The notes under the pieces are model-generated. The model made no database searches, had not been told where the DNA came from, and saw nothing but the letters and a program-made list of their open reading frames with translations. Position numbers and translations under genes: made by a program. 64,000 nt of DNA, from NCBI RefSeq assembly GCF_943193185.1, contig NZ_CALPDE010000013.1, positions 1 to 64,000 of the forward strand, given 5' to 3'. This document shows, piece after piece, positions 6,764-14,240 of this stretch (position 1 is its first letter; each line of letters begins with the position of its first letter). The DNA comes from Lactococcus ileimucosae. GTDB taxonomy: Bacteria; Bacillota; Bacilli; Lactobacillales; Streptococcaceae.

Positions 6764-9719
6764 AAAAATAAATTCAGTATTTAAGCGCATAGAAATCATG
6801 AGTTTGGTCCTGTTTTCAGTTGCGCTCTTGCTCTTGACTGGACTTTTCGTTTTCATGACGGTCACAAGAGAGGAGAAGCAGGAAAACCTAGACAAACCCA
6901 CTATTGCTTTGGTTAATGAAGACGAGTCAGGCAGTTTTAACAAGAGGGCTTATACTTTTGGCAAGGACTTTGTCAACCGGGTGTCACGCGATACAGCCTA
7001 CAACTGGCAGGTGGTGTCACGCTCGGTAGCTGACCGAGCTTATAGTGAACATTCGGTAGATGCAGTAATCTATATCCCACAGTCCTTTTCAAAGAATATA
7101 CTGACCTTGCAAGCCATGACACCAACGAAGGCGCGGATGGATTATAAGGTACAGACCGATCATTCTGCCCTCAATAGACAGACCTTGCAAAATAAAGTTT
7201 CTGAGGTTTTAGGGGATTTCAATCGCTCCATTGTCAAGATGTACTATGCCTCAGTAGCCGGAAATATTGCTGAGGCTCAGAATAATATGAATGGTGTGGT
7301 GGATCATCAAACACAAATCTTGGGCGCCTTGTCTGGAACAATACTGCCTGATTTCACGCAAACTCACCAAGGTTATGACTCGGTTTTGAGCTTTTCTAAC
7401 ATGCTCCAAGGTCAGAACTCCTCATGGATAAGTAGTCAAAATGCCTTTACAGAGTCAACGAAAGCCGGTCTAAAAGCGACATCTGAGGCCTTAAGCAGGC
7501 AAGAAAAACCTCTGGCTGATTATTTTGAAAGCCAAAAAGAGATTCTGTATACCAATATCTACAATGGCAATCAAGCTTTGACTCATCAAGGTGCGCAGGA
7601 TAAGAAGTTTTATGATGATAACTTTGACAGTTATATCTATCAATTATCTAAGGGAGACGCCGCCACTTGGCGGGGATTCGCCGGTCTATCTTCTGTGGAT
7701 GGTAATGGGGATTTGGATCAGTTTAACCACCGTGAATCAGAGTACAAAGACTTGGCAGACAAGTATAATAGGGCCATCGCAGTGACCAAGGCCGACTTTG
7801 AAACACAACTTCAAAACATGGGCGCTTCAAGAACCGAACTATTAACACTTGAAAGTAAGTTACTCCAAGAATACTTTGCCCTCCACCAAGACATCAGTCT
7901 TGAAAATTTTGATTTGCCTCATAATAGCTTTAAGAAATCAGACAGCAAATTAGCCTTGGCGAAGAAAATTGGTGAAACTTTTGACCATAATGACATTTTG
8001 AAAGATGGACCAATAAAGGATTATCAAGATAAAATTCTCTCGCTCTTGCGGCACCTTCCTCATAACCAAGAAGCAGTCACGTCTCTTTTTGACCACTTGG
8101 AGAAAAATACTGATTTTGATCGACAGGGTTACGACAATAAGCTCAAGCTTATCGCAGAATATAGCCAAGCCCTTAATCATGATGAAAATCAAGAAAATAA
8201 CATTGGAGATACTCCTGATTTAGACCTTATATTTCCCGAAGAAGTGACCCAACAAACCGTGAAGAAAACACTTCGTGTCAAAGTTCCTGCGGATGCCGTT
8301 TACACAGTAAAGGCAGAGTTAAATGGCCAACCACTTGTTCCAAACGAGGACTTCCCTACTTTTAGTCCAAAACCGCTTTATACCAGTTTTAAGGCTGAGC
8401 AAGCTCCTGGGCATAAAGGGAGCTATCATATTTACAACAAGCAGGACTATAAGGGAGAAGAACCACAGATTACAGCTCCTGAAGTTGATACGAATCCTCC
8501 AATGATACCTCAACCCCGTGCCTCTGTTACATTGCCTGCGGATATTACTAAACCTGCTATTCCCGCTCTCGATACTGTTGTCAGCTTTGAATACAGCATT
8601 GACTTAGGAAAATCTGAAGAAGCACACTTTGATTTTATTGTGACAAATGATGAGGAAGAAAACAAAGTTGTTTTTGAGCAGTCAGAGCATCTGGTATTAA
8701 TGCCTCGTGATGTGACACAGGAGTACATCGGTTCAAAAGGATTTGGACCTATATCCAACTACCTCAGTAAGCTGGATACGATAAGTCAGCTTTTGCTTTT
8801 CCTTTATGGGCGACCGGATGAACAGCTTGAAGAGTATGCCAAAAATCCACCGGCAAATTTTTTTGAAGAAGACACGTCAGTTTATAAGTCTTATGGCGCA
8901 ATCCATCCCGCACTTATCCTCGATTATCTGGATGAAAGTGGAGAGGAAGTAGGTAATTATCATGATTTGGGTAGAAATAATATCACAAGTATTATCACTC
9001 AAATCAAAGCCATATCAGCTGTCATGTACAACATTCAAAAAGACCATGAACGCTTGAATCAGGTTAATGTACCCGTAGATTATTTCAGTCAAAGCAAGGA
9101 GGAATTAAATAATTGGTACAGTCAAGCCATGATGCTTATTGATGGTTCAACGGACATCTGGCAATCCAAGCAATCAGACCTTGTTCAGCTCAAAGCCGAA
9201 AAATGGGCAGGTCAAGCGCAAGGAAAGGCAGAACTTTATGGCGATGAAGCGGCCAATGCAAACCTGTATGCATCAATTTCTCGTCTGATTAAAAGTTCGA
9301 GTGAGACAGCGGATAAAACTTTTGAAAGTGCGCAGACTATTAAGGATAACAAGCAAGACTTTGAGGAGCTGATGGCGCAAGTAGACAAGACCAAACACGA
9401 TGCGGAGAAGACCATGGCTGATACAGATCAGACCATTAAAGTTGGATCCAGTGCGCTTGCCTCAAGCCAAGCTTATAAGGAGCAGTTTGGGACTGTGTTC
9501 AAGAACACACGTACCGAAGGCAATGATAAAGAAGGGATATTTGACTTCTTTGCACAACCTATCCAAGCTGAGGATACTACACCACAAGTCTCTGCCATGA
9601 CTGTAAGTTACTTTGACTGGCGCTGGGTCATAGTTTTTGGAGGAGGTTTGATATCTGGCTTGATAAGTATGCTTGTTTTCAATCTGAGACGTAGAAAAAA
9701 AGGGGATAATAGAGTTTAG
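6753..9719 (+). CDS. esaA: EsaA/YueB-type T7SSb membrane protein
   Basis: This 988-residue protein has one membrane segment near the N-terminus (residues 16-37), a very long extracellular region, and one membrane segment near the C-terminus (about 957-977) followed by a basic tail. After the first segment comes the family signature DKPTIALVNEDESG...FGKDFVNRV and, further on, DAVIYIPQSFSKNI. EsaA/YueB is an extracellular arrow-shaped component of the T7SSb machine and, in Bacillus subtilis, the SPP1 phage receptor. AGGAAG at 6740-6745 is the ribosome site. The usual partners (esxA, essA, esaB, essB, essC) are not in this window and an IS remnant follows, so the machine is either left of the window or lost. 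Related Pip-type phage receptors are the main alternative. Confidence 0.8.
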   Translation: MVHKKINSVFKRIEIMSLVLFSVALLLLTGLFVFMTVTREEKQENLDKPTIALVNEDESGSFNKRAYTFGKDFVNRVSRDTAYNWQVVSRSVADRAYSEHSVDAVIYIPQSFSKNILTLQAMTPTKARMDYKVQTDHSALNRQTLQNKVSEVLGDFNRSIVKMYYASVAGNIAEAQNNMNGVVDHQTQILGALSGTILPDFTQTHQGYDSVLSFSNMLQGQNSSWISSQNAFTESTKAGLKATSEALSRQEKPLADYFESQKEILYTNIYNGNQALTHQGAQDKKFYDDNFDSYIYQLSKGDAATWRGFAGLSSVDGNGDLDQFNHRESEYKDLADKYNRAIAVTKADFETQLQNMGASRTELLTLESKLLQEYFALHQDISLENFDLPHNSFKKSDSKLALAKKIGETFDHNDILKDGPIKDYQDKILSLLRHLPHNQEAVTSLFDHLEKNTDFDRQGYDNKLKLIAEYSQALNHDENQENNIGDTPDLDLIFPEEVTQQTVKKTLRVKVPADAVYTVKAELNGQPLVPNEDFPTFSPKPLYTSFKAEQAPGHKGSYHIYNKQDYKGEEPQITAPEVDTNPPMIPQPRASVTLPADITKPAIPALDTVVSFEYSIDLGKSEEAHFDFIVTNDEEENKVVFEQSEHLVLMPRDVTQEYIGSKGFGPISNYLSKLDTISQLLLFLYGRPDEQLEEYAKNPPANFFEEDTSVYKSYGAIHPALILDYLDESGEEVGNYHDLGRNNITSIITQIKAISAVMYNIQKDHERLNQVNVPVDYFSQSKEELNNWYSQAMMLIDGSTDIWQSKQSDLVQLKAEKWAGQAQGKAELYGDEAANANLYASISRLIKSSSETADKTFESAQTIKDNKQDFEELMAQVDKTKHDAEKTMADTDQTIKVGSSALASSQAYKEQFGTVFKNTRTEGNDKEGIFDFFAQPIQAEDTTPQVSAMTVSYFDWRWVIVFGGGLISGLISMLVFNLRRRKKGDNRV

Positions 9720-9849
9720 GAGTAAGCTGAGGGTTATGAGTAGACCGACTGCTGTTGAGAGTATGTGGCACATCTAGACTCCTGACAAAAAACTCTGATC
9801 TAAGCAAGTACTCATCAATTTTATTTACAGATATTGTGAGATGATTTTA

Positions 9850-10264
9850 GAAAATTGATTACATCAGAAACAGCACAAAACGTGAAAGTTATCAAGCTAG
9901 ATAAGTATATTGAAAAGAGTTTTCTTTTTTCGCGGTTAATGGCGGACAGAAGAACATTGATTATCTTTTGGCTTATAGTCAGCAGCCTCAAGAGGCTTAT
10001 GAGGCCTATCAAAGCGCTTTGGACACCATTCAAACAAGTTTGTTTCTGGCTTTTTTCAAGTCATTAAAAGCATGCCTGAAAGTTTGTCTGAGGACTTCAA
10101 AAAGAGCTGTCGCTATCTGCTTAAACATAAGCAGACTATTTCACGAGTTCTTGTTTCCCTCTATATCCAACAGCTCACTTGAAGCTAGGAACAATCTTTG
10201 TAAACTCATTAAGCGCATTGCCTTTGGCTTTGGGCTTTTTGACCACCTCAGAAAATGCAACTAA
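9850..10264 (+). mobile_element. Decayed ISL3-family transposase remnant
   Basis: Fragments in alternating frames reconstruct the end of an ISL3-type DDE transposase. One frame reads IDYLLAYSQQPQEAYEAYQ from about 9953. A second reads FFQVIKSMPESLSEDFKKS then CRYLLKHKQTI from about 10053. The first frame resumes with SNSSLEARNNLCKLIKRIAF then GFGLFDHLRK (about 10170-10255). The last piece matches the ISL3 C-terminal pattern (N.pLE..N..iK.iKR.a.G...f...r). Several frameshifts are present and no terminal inverted repeats are obvious, so it is inactive. It fills most of the interval between esaA and the Rgg gene and probably accompanied rearrangement of the T7SS locus. Confidence 0.6.
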
Positions 10265-10332
10265 AAAAGCTAGAGCTGGTATTTTTGTTTGAAGGGTATC
10301 TTATTCAATAGCATATCGAAACATTCAATTAT

Positions 10333-11211
10333 TTAATCAAGAGAATTTTTTAAAGCTTTAATCTCCACCATAAGAATTTTAGCGGTATCGAATGCTTCAC
10401 TGAATTCAAAAATTTGCTGGCATTGTTGCATTTTTTCTAAAGCAGCAGTTTTATCACCAAATGCAAACTCAAAATGAGCTTTTTGATAGATAAATCGAAT
10501 TTTTTCGTGCAGATCGTACTCAGAGATGCCACTATTTTCCAAATGGGTAATTAGGCCAAGTGCAAGATTTTCTTGCTTTTGGCTGATAAACAAATCAAGT
10601 ATGTTTAAGCTGGCTTTGTAGGTCATTTTACACACCGATGGGTTATTTAATCCTCTTTGCTTAGGGGCTATCATTTTATAAGTGAGTTGAGAAAGGGTAC
10701 CTAAATCTAATGCTTTCCCACTATGTCCAAGGAGACGTATTTCAAACTCTCCCCATTCCCTAGTATTTGAAAGATGATTTTTTATAAATTGAATATCATT
10801 TTTTGAAACATTATAATCTTCATCAATTAAACTGAGTAACGCTTCAACGCTAATTTTTTCAAGCAAAAGATTTTTTTTATTGGGAATATCCTCGCTGATT
10901 TTTTTATTATATTGGTCAATTAAATTTTTAAGTTGAACAGGATTTTGTGACAGAAAGGCCTGTTGTTTCGTAGAAAGATAATCCTTGTTTTCACGTACTG
11001 TAAGGTGATACACATATTGAAATTCAGATAAGGAGACAAAAATATTATCAAGCAAGGCTAGAAAAATATCTGTTGTCACCATGCTTTTGTTAAGCTCGAA
11101 GTTAGAAAGTTGAGTGATAGAAAGTGTATTAGAGGCTGCCTCTTTTTGAGTGAAGCCTTTTGCAATTCTGAAATCATGATAAATTTTTCCAAGAGGTGAA
11201 TTTTTAGGCAT
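10333..11211 (-). CDS. Rgg/GadR/MutR-family transcriptional regulator
   Basis: This 292-residue protein has an N-terminal XRE-type helix-turn-helix (residues about 5-62; FRIAKGFTQKEAASNTLSIT, then QLSNFE) followed by the long all-helical repeat domain of Rgg regulators, with a typical KNLIDQ...ISEDIP middle and an FEFAFGDKTAALEKMQQ end. Rgg proteins usually sense short secreted peptides and activate a divergent gene. AGGAG on the minus strand lies just upstream of the start. The divergent region holds a strong -10 (11377-11382) and a tiny ORF with an excellent ribosome site (11429), the usual layout of an Rgg/peptide pair. The gene appears intact although its surroundings are decayed. Confidence 0.8.
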   Translation of the reverse strand: MPKNSPLGKIYHDFRIAKGFTQKEAASNTLSITQLSNFELNKSMVTTDIFLALLDNIFVSLSEFQYVYHLTVRENKDYLSTKQQAFLSQNPVQLKNLIDQYNKKISEDIPNKKNLLLEKISVEALLSLIDEDYNVSKNDIQFIKNHLSNTREWGEFEIRLLGHSGKALDLGTLSQLTYKMIAPKQRGLNNPSVCKMTYKASLNILDLFISQKQENLALGLITHLENSGISEYDLHEKIRFIYQKAHFEFAFGDKTAALEKMQQCQQIFEFSEAFDTAKILMVEIKALKNSLD

Positions 11212-11376
11212 TGGCTCTCCTTTGTTTCAACTATATTTGAAGTGAGATAATTTCTTAATTATTGCACGGAAGCCACATATAGCAGAATTTCATAAGACTT
11301 TACTGTAAAAAAATAAATGCAAATATATTTTAGAAAATAGCTAAGGTTCAAGAAATCGCATACGTAGAATGAATTG

Positions 11377-11382
11377 TATAAT
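11377..11382 (+). promoter_or_regulatory. -10 box of the promoter divergent from the Rgg gene
   Basis: TATAAT is preceded by GAATTG, with no consensus -35 at 16-18 bases. An activator-dependent promoter, such as an Rgg target, would look like this. The downstream leader runs to the small ORF at 11429. Confidence 0.4.
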
Positions 11383-11428
11383 ATCACTATAGCAAAATAA
11401 AAAAATTCAGATAATAGAGGAGGTAATT

Positions 11429-11529
11429 ATGATGATTATATACATTTTGCGTTAGTGGTCTGCATTTTCTGTTTGATTGATGTTATCAAATCAGTGAAAT
11501 TTAGCGAAAGGCAGTGTTCCAATGTATAA
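11429..11529 (+). pseudogene. Short hydrophobic peptide gene, probably frameshifted, next to rgg
   Basis: AGAGGAGGT at 11416-11424 precedes ATGATG at 11429. The frame stops after 8 codons (MMIIYILR). One extra T in the TTTT run at 11445-11448 would extend it to about 33 residues, continuing FALVVCIFCLIDVIKSVKFS to TAA 11527-11529, a hydrophobic peptide of pheromone or small-membrane-protein size. Divergent placement from an Rgg regulator fits a pheromone or target peptide gene. The peptide does not clearly match a known SHP motif, so the role is speculative. Confidence 0.35.
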
Positions 11530-11753
11530 CCCCCCCTGAATTGCTAGTTAAAAATTAGCCATGACTTGATATCCGATTGAACCGCACATTTCAAAGACAA
11601 AGAGTAGGCTAAAATCAACTGGCAATGTGGGTAAGTTTAAGTTCTTTAAATCTATGTTAGTATAAAACTATAGAAAATAAAATTTAATGATTTGGTGAAA
11701 GTCATTCTCTGATTTAGCAAATCATTATTGCTCGAAAGGGCTAGAAATAGAGA
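11530..11753. other. Intergenic debris without a recognised gene
   Basis: This begins with a run of seven C (11529-11535) and contains short scraps such as TAHFKDKE and AKINWQCG that may be decayed coding sequence, but no frame is open for long. I cannot identify it. Confidence 0.3.
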
Positions 11754-11867
11754 ATGAGTATGAATAAAACTTTAAAAAAAGTAACTATTAGTTCCGTTGT
11801 GTCTCTCGCACCATTTTCAGCAGCTTCAGCGATTTATGCCATGGGCAATTTTCGTCTTTTCTATTAA
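11754..11867 (+). pseudogene. Truncated secreted peptide (signal-peptide-like N-terminus)
   Basis: This 37-codon frame starts MSMNKTLKK, continues with an uninterrupted mildly hydrophobic stretch (VTISSVVSLAPFSAASAIYA) and then stops after MGNFRLFY. The basic start, hydrophobic core and Ala-x-Ala site (ASA) are those of a Sec signal peptide with almost no mature part left. It may be the stump of a secreted bacteriocin-like gene cut by deletion. A membrane protein gene follows 8 bases later, as in bacteriocin/immunity pairs. There is no strong ribosome site. Confidence 0.4.
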
Positions 11868-11875
11868 TCAGGCTT

Positions 11876-12442
11876 ATGAATAAAAACGTACAAACTTATA
11901 TTTATAGTTGTCTAATCTTTCTTGGGACTAGCTTCCTGATATTCATCTCAAAGCCTGTCAATTTCAAAGATTTTGGTAGTCTTTTAGGTCTCCTTGCAGT
12001 GATTCAGGTAAGTTTTATTTTGAGTAGTATCGGTATATTCCTTTTTCAAAACATAGCATTTATGAAAAAAGAAGAAGAGATTAACTTTTACAAAAAGAAG
12101 CTACCTAAACTTCAAATGATCTCCTATTTGATTGCTTTGATATTTTTCGCTATCGCTTCACCCGTGAATTTAACAGTAGTAGTGTCTACTGTATTATTAA
12201 TACTGGTTAATTGTGCACTTTTGTCTTATCTTACTAGTGTTCGCATGATGAAGCTTATGGATATAAAGAGACAGCTGTACCACTATTTTTCTAGTAGTAT
12301 TCTGGCAATATCTTTTGTTTTACTTACGATTATCTTTAATCCACTGACGGTAACATTTTTTGTAGTAATGCTCTTGAGTCAGACGATTTGGAATTGCAAG
12401 ATGATTATATCTCATAACTCTAAGAGGATTAAACGAAAATAG
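11876..12442 (+). CDS. Unknown six-TM membrane protein
   Basis: This 188-residue protein has about six hydrophobic segments (roughly residues 8-26, 33-58, 75-93, 96-116, 134-152, 155-172) and a basic C-terminus (HNSKRIKRK). No family is recognised. It lies directly downstream of the truncated signal-peptide ORF and upstream of a surface-protein fragment, within accessory DNA between rgg and the Fst locus. It could be an immunity or export helper for the lost secreted peptide, which is inference from position only. The ribosome site is weak. Confidence 0.5.
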   Translation: MNKNVQTYIYSCLIFLGTSFLIFISKPVNFKDFGSLLGLLAVIQVSFILSSIGIFLFQNIAFMKKEEEINFYKKKLPKLQMISYLIALIFFAIASPVNLTVVVSTVLLILVNCALLSYLTSVRMMKLMDIKRQLYHYFSSSILAISFVLLTIIFNPLTVTFFVVMLLSQTIWNCKMIISHNSKRIKRK

Positions 12443-12483
12443 TCGAATAGAACGTTGAGAACAGAAAATAATAAAAAGAATAA

Positions 12484-12765
12484 AAAATTTCTATAGAAGC
12501 TGGAGGTGAACAACAGGCTTTCTCGCTTTTCTTAGCGGATGTTGTAAGTTTATCAGGTGATGATCGTGCTTTTCCTGATGTTGCAAGTCGTGCACCTTCA
12601 AACAATCACTTCTGGTGGCTCCGTACTCCTGGAGGCCCCGGAACAGGTTGGAATTCACGTCATGGTGAACATGGACACGTTGCAGGAGATTTGTTTGGTA
12701 CTGGAATGGCAAATTCTTTCTCCGCTTATAGAGGTATCCGCCCCGCCCTCATCATCCACCAGTAA
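12484..12765 (+). pseudogene. C-terminal fragment of a DUF6273-like surface protein
   Basis: The frame opens after TAA 12481-12483 without a plausible start. It contains NNHFWWLRTPGGPGTGWNS, later GDLFGTGMANSF and the ending YRGIRPALIIHQ. 'WWLR(T/S)PG' followed some 40 residues later by 'G(I/V)RPAL' at the C-terminus is characteristic of DUF6273 domains in secreted or phage-associated Firmicute proteins. Only the last 93 codons remain. A hairpin at 12818-12851 is its likely terminator. Confidence 0.5.
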
Positions 12766-12817
12766 AACTCTGATGAAAAGCAAGATAAAAACTCAGTATA
12801 GATAATTTTAAAAACAA

Positions 12818-12851
12818 GAAAACACAGATTTTTATAATAAGCTGTGTTTTC
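12818..12851. terminator. Hairpin terminator after the DUF6273-like fragment
   Basis: A perfect 10-bp stem GAAAACACAG/CTGTGTTTTC surrounds a 14-base AT-rich loop. T-rich stretches lie on both sides, so it may work in both directions. Confidence 0.6.
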
Positions 12852-12970
12852 ATTTTATAAGTTGTATTCATCCGCCATTGGGTAAACTTGGGGGAAATGC
12901 GGGTGTTTCTACCTAACCTTATCTTCCACGGTCATTGATTATGCGATAATAATTGAGGCGCACCTAACCA

Positions 12971-13001
12971 ATGCAGAAATGCCTAAGGGGGAAATGCTTC
13001 T
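12971..13001 (+). promoter_or_regulatory. Hairpin occluding the Fst toxin ribosome site
   Basis: GCAGAA (12973-12978) pairs with TTCTGC (12997-13002), enclosing the AAGGGGG ribosome site and the ATG at 12994. In Fst-type toxins of the par locus of pAD1, a 5' stem-loop sequesters the ribosome site and keeps the toxin mRNA poorly translated. This layout looks equivalent. Confidence 0.5.
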
Positions 13002-13098
13002 GCAAATCTTTGGAACAATAGCCGCACCTATAGTGGTGGGTGTAGTCTTTGAGCTGTTCAAGGACTGGTTGAAAGACCGGTCGAACAAGCGCCACTAA
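12994..13098 (+). CDS. Fst-family type I toxin (holin-like small membrane peptide)
   Basis: This 34-residue peptide has a hydrophobic N-terminal helix with the family-typical IAAPIVVGVV core, then a basic and acidic tail with LFKDWLKDR and ending NKRH. These are hallmarks of Fst/par-type toxins, which insert into the membrane and halt growth when the antisense RNA is lost. ATG 12994 is chosen because AAGGGGG lies just upstream. An in-frame ATG at 12979 has no ribosome site. A convergent promoter and a shared bidirectional terminator follow, the classic architecture of these loci. The gene looks intact. Confidence 0.8.
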   Translation: MLLQIFGTIAAPIVVGVVFELFKDWLKDRSNKRH

Positions 13099-13113
13099 TT
13101 TCACGCTTCAAGA

Positions 13114-13144
13114 CGTCAGACTTACTCAATCTGACGGTTTTTTC
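13114..13144. terminator. Shared bidirectional terminator of the Fst toxin mRNA and antisense RNA
   Basis: CGTCAGA (13114-13120) pairs with TCTGACG (13130-13136), followed by a T6 run. In Fst systems toxin mRNA and antitoxin RNA converge on such a terminator and interact there first. Confidence 0.75.
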
Positions 13145-13216
13145 ATATAAAAAATGAGCCACAGCTCCCTGTGCCCCATAAATAGCTGTGAGAAACCCCT
13201 CCCACAAATCTTCGTT
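13114..13216 (-). ncRNA. Predicted antisense RNA antitoxin (RNA II-like) of the Fst locus
   Basis: A near-perfect minus-strand promoter (TTGACA at 13250-13245, 16-base spacer, TATAAT at 13228-13223) should start an RNA at about 13216 that ends at the bidirectional terminator, about 100 nt. It contains an internal hairpin (ACAGCT/AGCTGT around 13160-13190). I do not see the direct repeats that give extra complementarity to the toxin leader in the pAD1 par system, so pairing may be limited to the terminator region. Confidence 0.65.
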
Positions 13217-13222
13217 AATTTC

Positions 13223-13250
13223 ATTATAGCATCAGTGCCAAGTTTGTCAA
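13223..13250 (-). promoter_or_regulatory. Strong promoter of the antisense antitoxin RNA
   Basis: -35 TTGACA and -10 TATAAT, both perfect, with a 16-base spacer, read on the minus strand. It is among the closest-to-consensus promoters in the window, as expected for an unstable antitoxin RNA that must exceed the toxin mRNA. Confidence 0.75.
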
Positions 13251-13340
13251 ATTATACAGTTGGAAGAAAACAAGAGTATTTGAGTAAGTATTAAGTCTAT
13301 TTTGATAGAGATTTAATGCTTAATTTTTTCCGCACGATAA

Positions 13341-13368
13341 GAAAAACCAGCACTAATACAGCGCTGGT
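13341..13368 (-). terminator. Terminator of the rpmF-rpmG transcript
   Basis: On the minus strand, ACCAGC and GCTGGT form a stem around CGCTGTATTAGT and are followed by TTTTTC. The terminator is 147 bases beyond the rpmG stop. Between them (13369-13514) I see no gene. Confidence 0.6.
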
Positions 13369-13514
13369 CTTGATTACCCATTTGTTTTTATTTCTCAAAG
13401 GTAGAGAAAAAGGTAGAGTTTCAAGTGATTTATAACGCAATATACTGAAATTCAAAATTTCAACAATCCCATTAAACCAAGGTTTCGGACCTCTATTGAG
13501 GTGTATTGAAACCC

Positions 13515-13664
13515 TTACTTAACTTCCTTAAAAATAACGTGTTTACGAAGTTTTGGAGAGTATTTTTTCAATTCTAAACGGTCTGGGTTGTTACGTTTGT
13601 TCTTTTGAGTAAGGTAAAGACGTTCACCAGATTCTTTGTGTTCAAGTGTAATATTTACGCGCAT
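13515..13664 (-). CDS. rpmG: 50S ribosomal protein L33
   Basis: This 49-residue protein reads [20 protein letters not shown] followed by [17 protein letters not shown] and [11 protein letters not shown], the standard bacterial L33 pattern. This version lacks the zinc-binding cysteines, the C-minus form. L33 is a small basic component of the large subunit near the tRNA exit site. It sits 30 bases downstream of rpmF on the same strand, forming the usual rpmF-rpmG operon. It marks the border between the accessory region on the left and conserved core genes on the right. Confidence 0.95.
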   Translation of the reverse strand: MRVNITLEHKESGERLYLTQKNKRNNPDRLELKKYSPKLRKHVIFKEVK

Positions 13665-13694
13665 AACTGTTCCTTTCTGACTTTTTTACTGTTT

Positions 13695-13868
13695 TTATTT
13701 AGCGTCTCTTACTTGGCGGCCTTTGTAGTAGCCTTTAAGTGAAACACGGTGTGAGTGACGATAGTCACCAGTAGTTTCGTCAAAAGTAACAGTCGGAGCT
13801 GTCATTTTGTAATGTGTACGACGTTTGTTTTTCTTAGATTTAGAAGTGCGACGTGCAGGTACTGCCAT
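13695..13868 (-). CDS. rpmF: 50S ribosomal protein L32
   Basis: This 57-residue protein starts [19 protein letters not shown] and ends [12 protein letters not shown], the typical L32 pattern in its cysteine-free form. GGAGGAAT is positioned correctly upstream of ATG 13868. A longer reading frame from 13934 is not credible because it runs through the promoter. It is the first gene of rpmF-rpmG. Confidence 0.95.
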   Translation of the reverse strand: MAVPARRTSKSKKNKRRTHYKMTAPTVTFDETTGDYRHSHRVSLKGYYKGRQVRDAK

Positions 13869-13925
13869 GGTTTGATTCCTCCGTAAATTTTTTCGTTTTG
13901 GATGCTCCCAAAAACGTACCTTACC

Positions 13926-13954
13926 ATAATACACTAATCTTTTTCAAAAAGCAA
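13926..13954 (-). promoter_or_regulatory. rpmF-rpmG promoter
   Basis: Minus-strand TTGCTT (13954-13949), 17-base spacer, TATTAT (13931-13926), about 57 bases before the rpmF start. Confidence 0.5.
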
Positions 13955-14034
13955 GCTTTGTAAAGTATTTTTACTTGACATTTTTTCGTTGACGTTGTGA
14001 AAAAATTAGAGAAGCTTAAGGATGACAAATATGT

Positions 14035-14062
14035 TTGACAGTCATGAGGTTAGAATTATAGA
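14035..14062 (+). promoter_or_regulatory. Candidate promoter of the metal ATPase gene
   Basis: TTGACA (14035-14040), 16-base spacer, TATAGA (14057-14062). It implies a leader of about 170 nt that contains the direct repeats at 14119-14209. Confidence 0.45.
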
Positions 14063-14118
14063 CCGTTTTTTGTTAGTATATAGTCAAGGATGTTGTAACT
14101 TATAAAATGAAAGCTCAG

Positions 14119-14209
14119 TTCTTCGGAATCAAAGTGCGACAAAGATTATTTTTCTATCCCGGGCAAATCAGTGTTCGATGAAAATTCTTCGGAGTCAAAC
14201 AGGGCAAAG
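14119..14209 (+). repeat. Imperfect direct repeat in the leader of the metal ATPase gene
   Basis: Copy 1 is at 14119-14144 (TTCTTCGGAATCAAAGTGCG...) and copy 2 at 14185-14209 (TTCTTCGGAGTCAAACAGGG...). They share TTCTTCGGARTCAAA and GRCAAAG or GGCAAAG, and both are preceded by ATGAAA. The copies are 66 bases apart. They could be a regulator-binding site or a short dispersed repeat. I see no other copy in the window. Confidence 0.55.
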
Positions 14210-14240
14210 TTTCAGAAAATTTATTTTATAAGGAGAAAAC

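Noticed and set aside
8319..8758. Overlapping frames inside esaA on both strands
   Set aside because: They are shadow frames of the long conserved gene with no ribosome sites or recognisable domains.
11429..11455. Calling MMIIYILR a functional SHP pheromone
   Set aside because: An 8-codon frame without the usual Asp/Glu-containing hydrophobic C-terminus is not convincing; reported only as a probable frameshifted peptide gene.
13376..13514. Possible phage attachment site at the 3' end of rpmG
   Set aside because: The accessory block ends near here, but I see no integrase gene, no duplicated rpmG end and no matching repeat elsewhere in the window.
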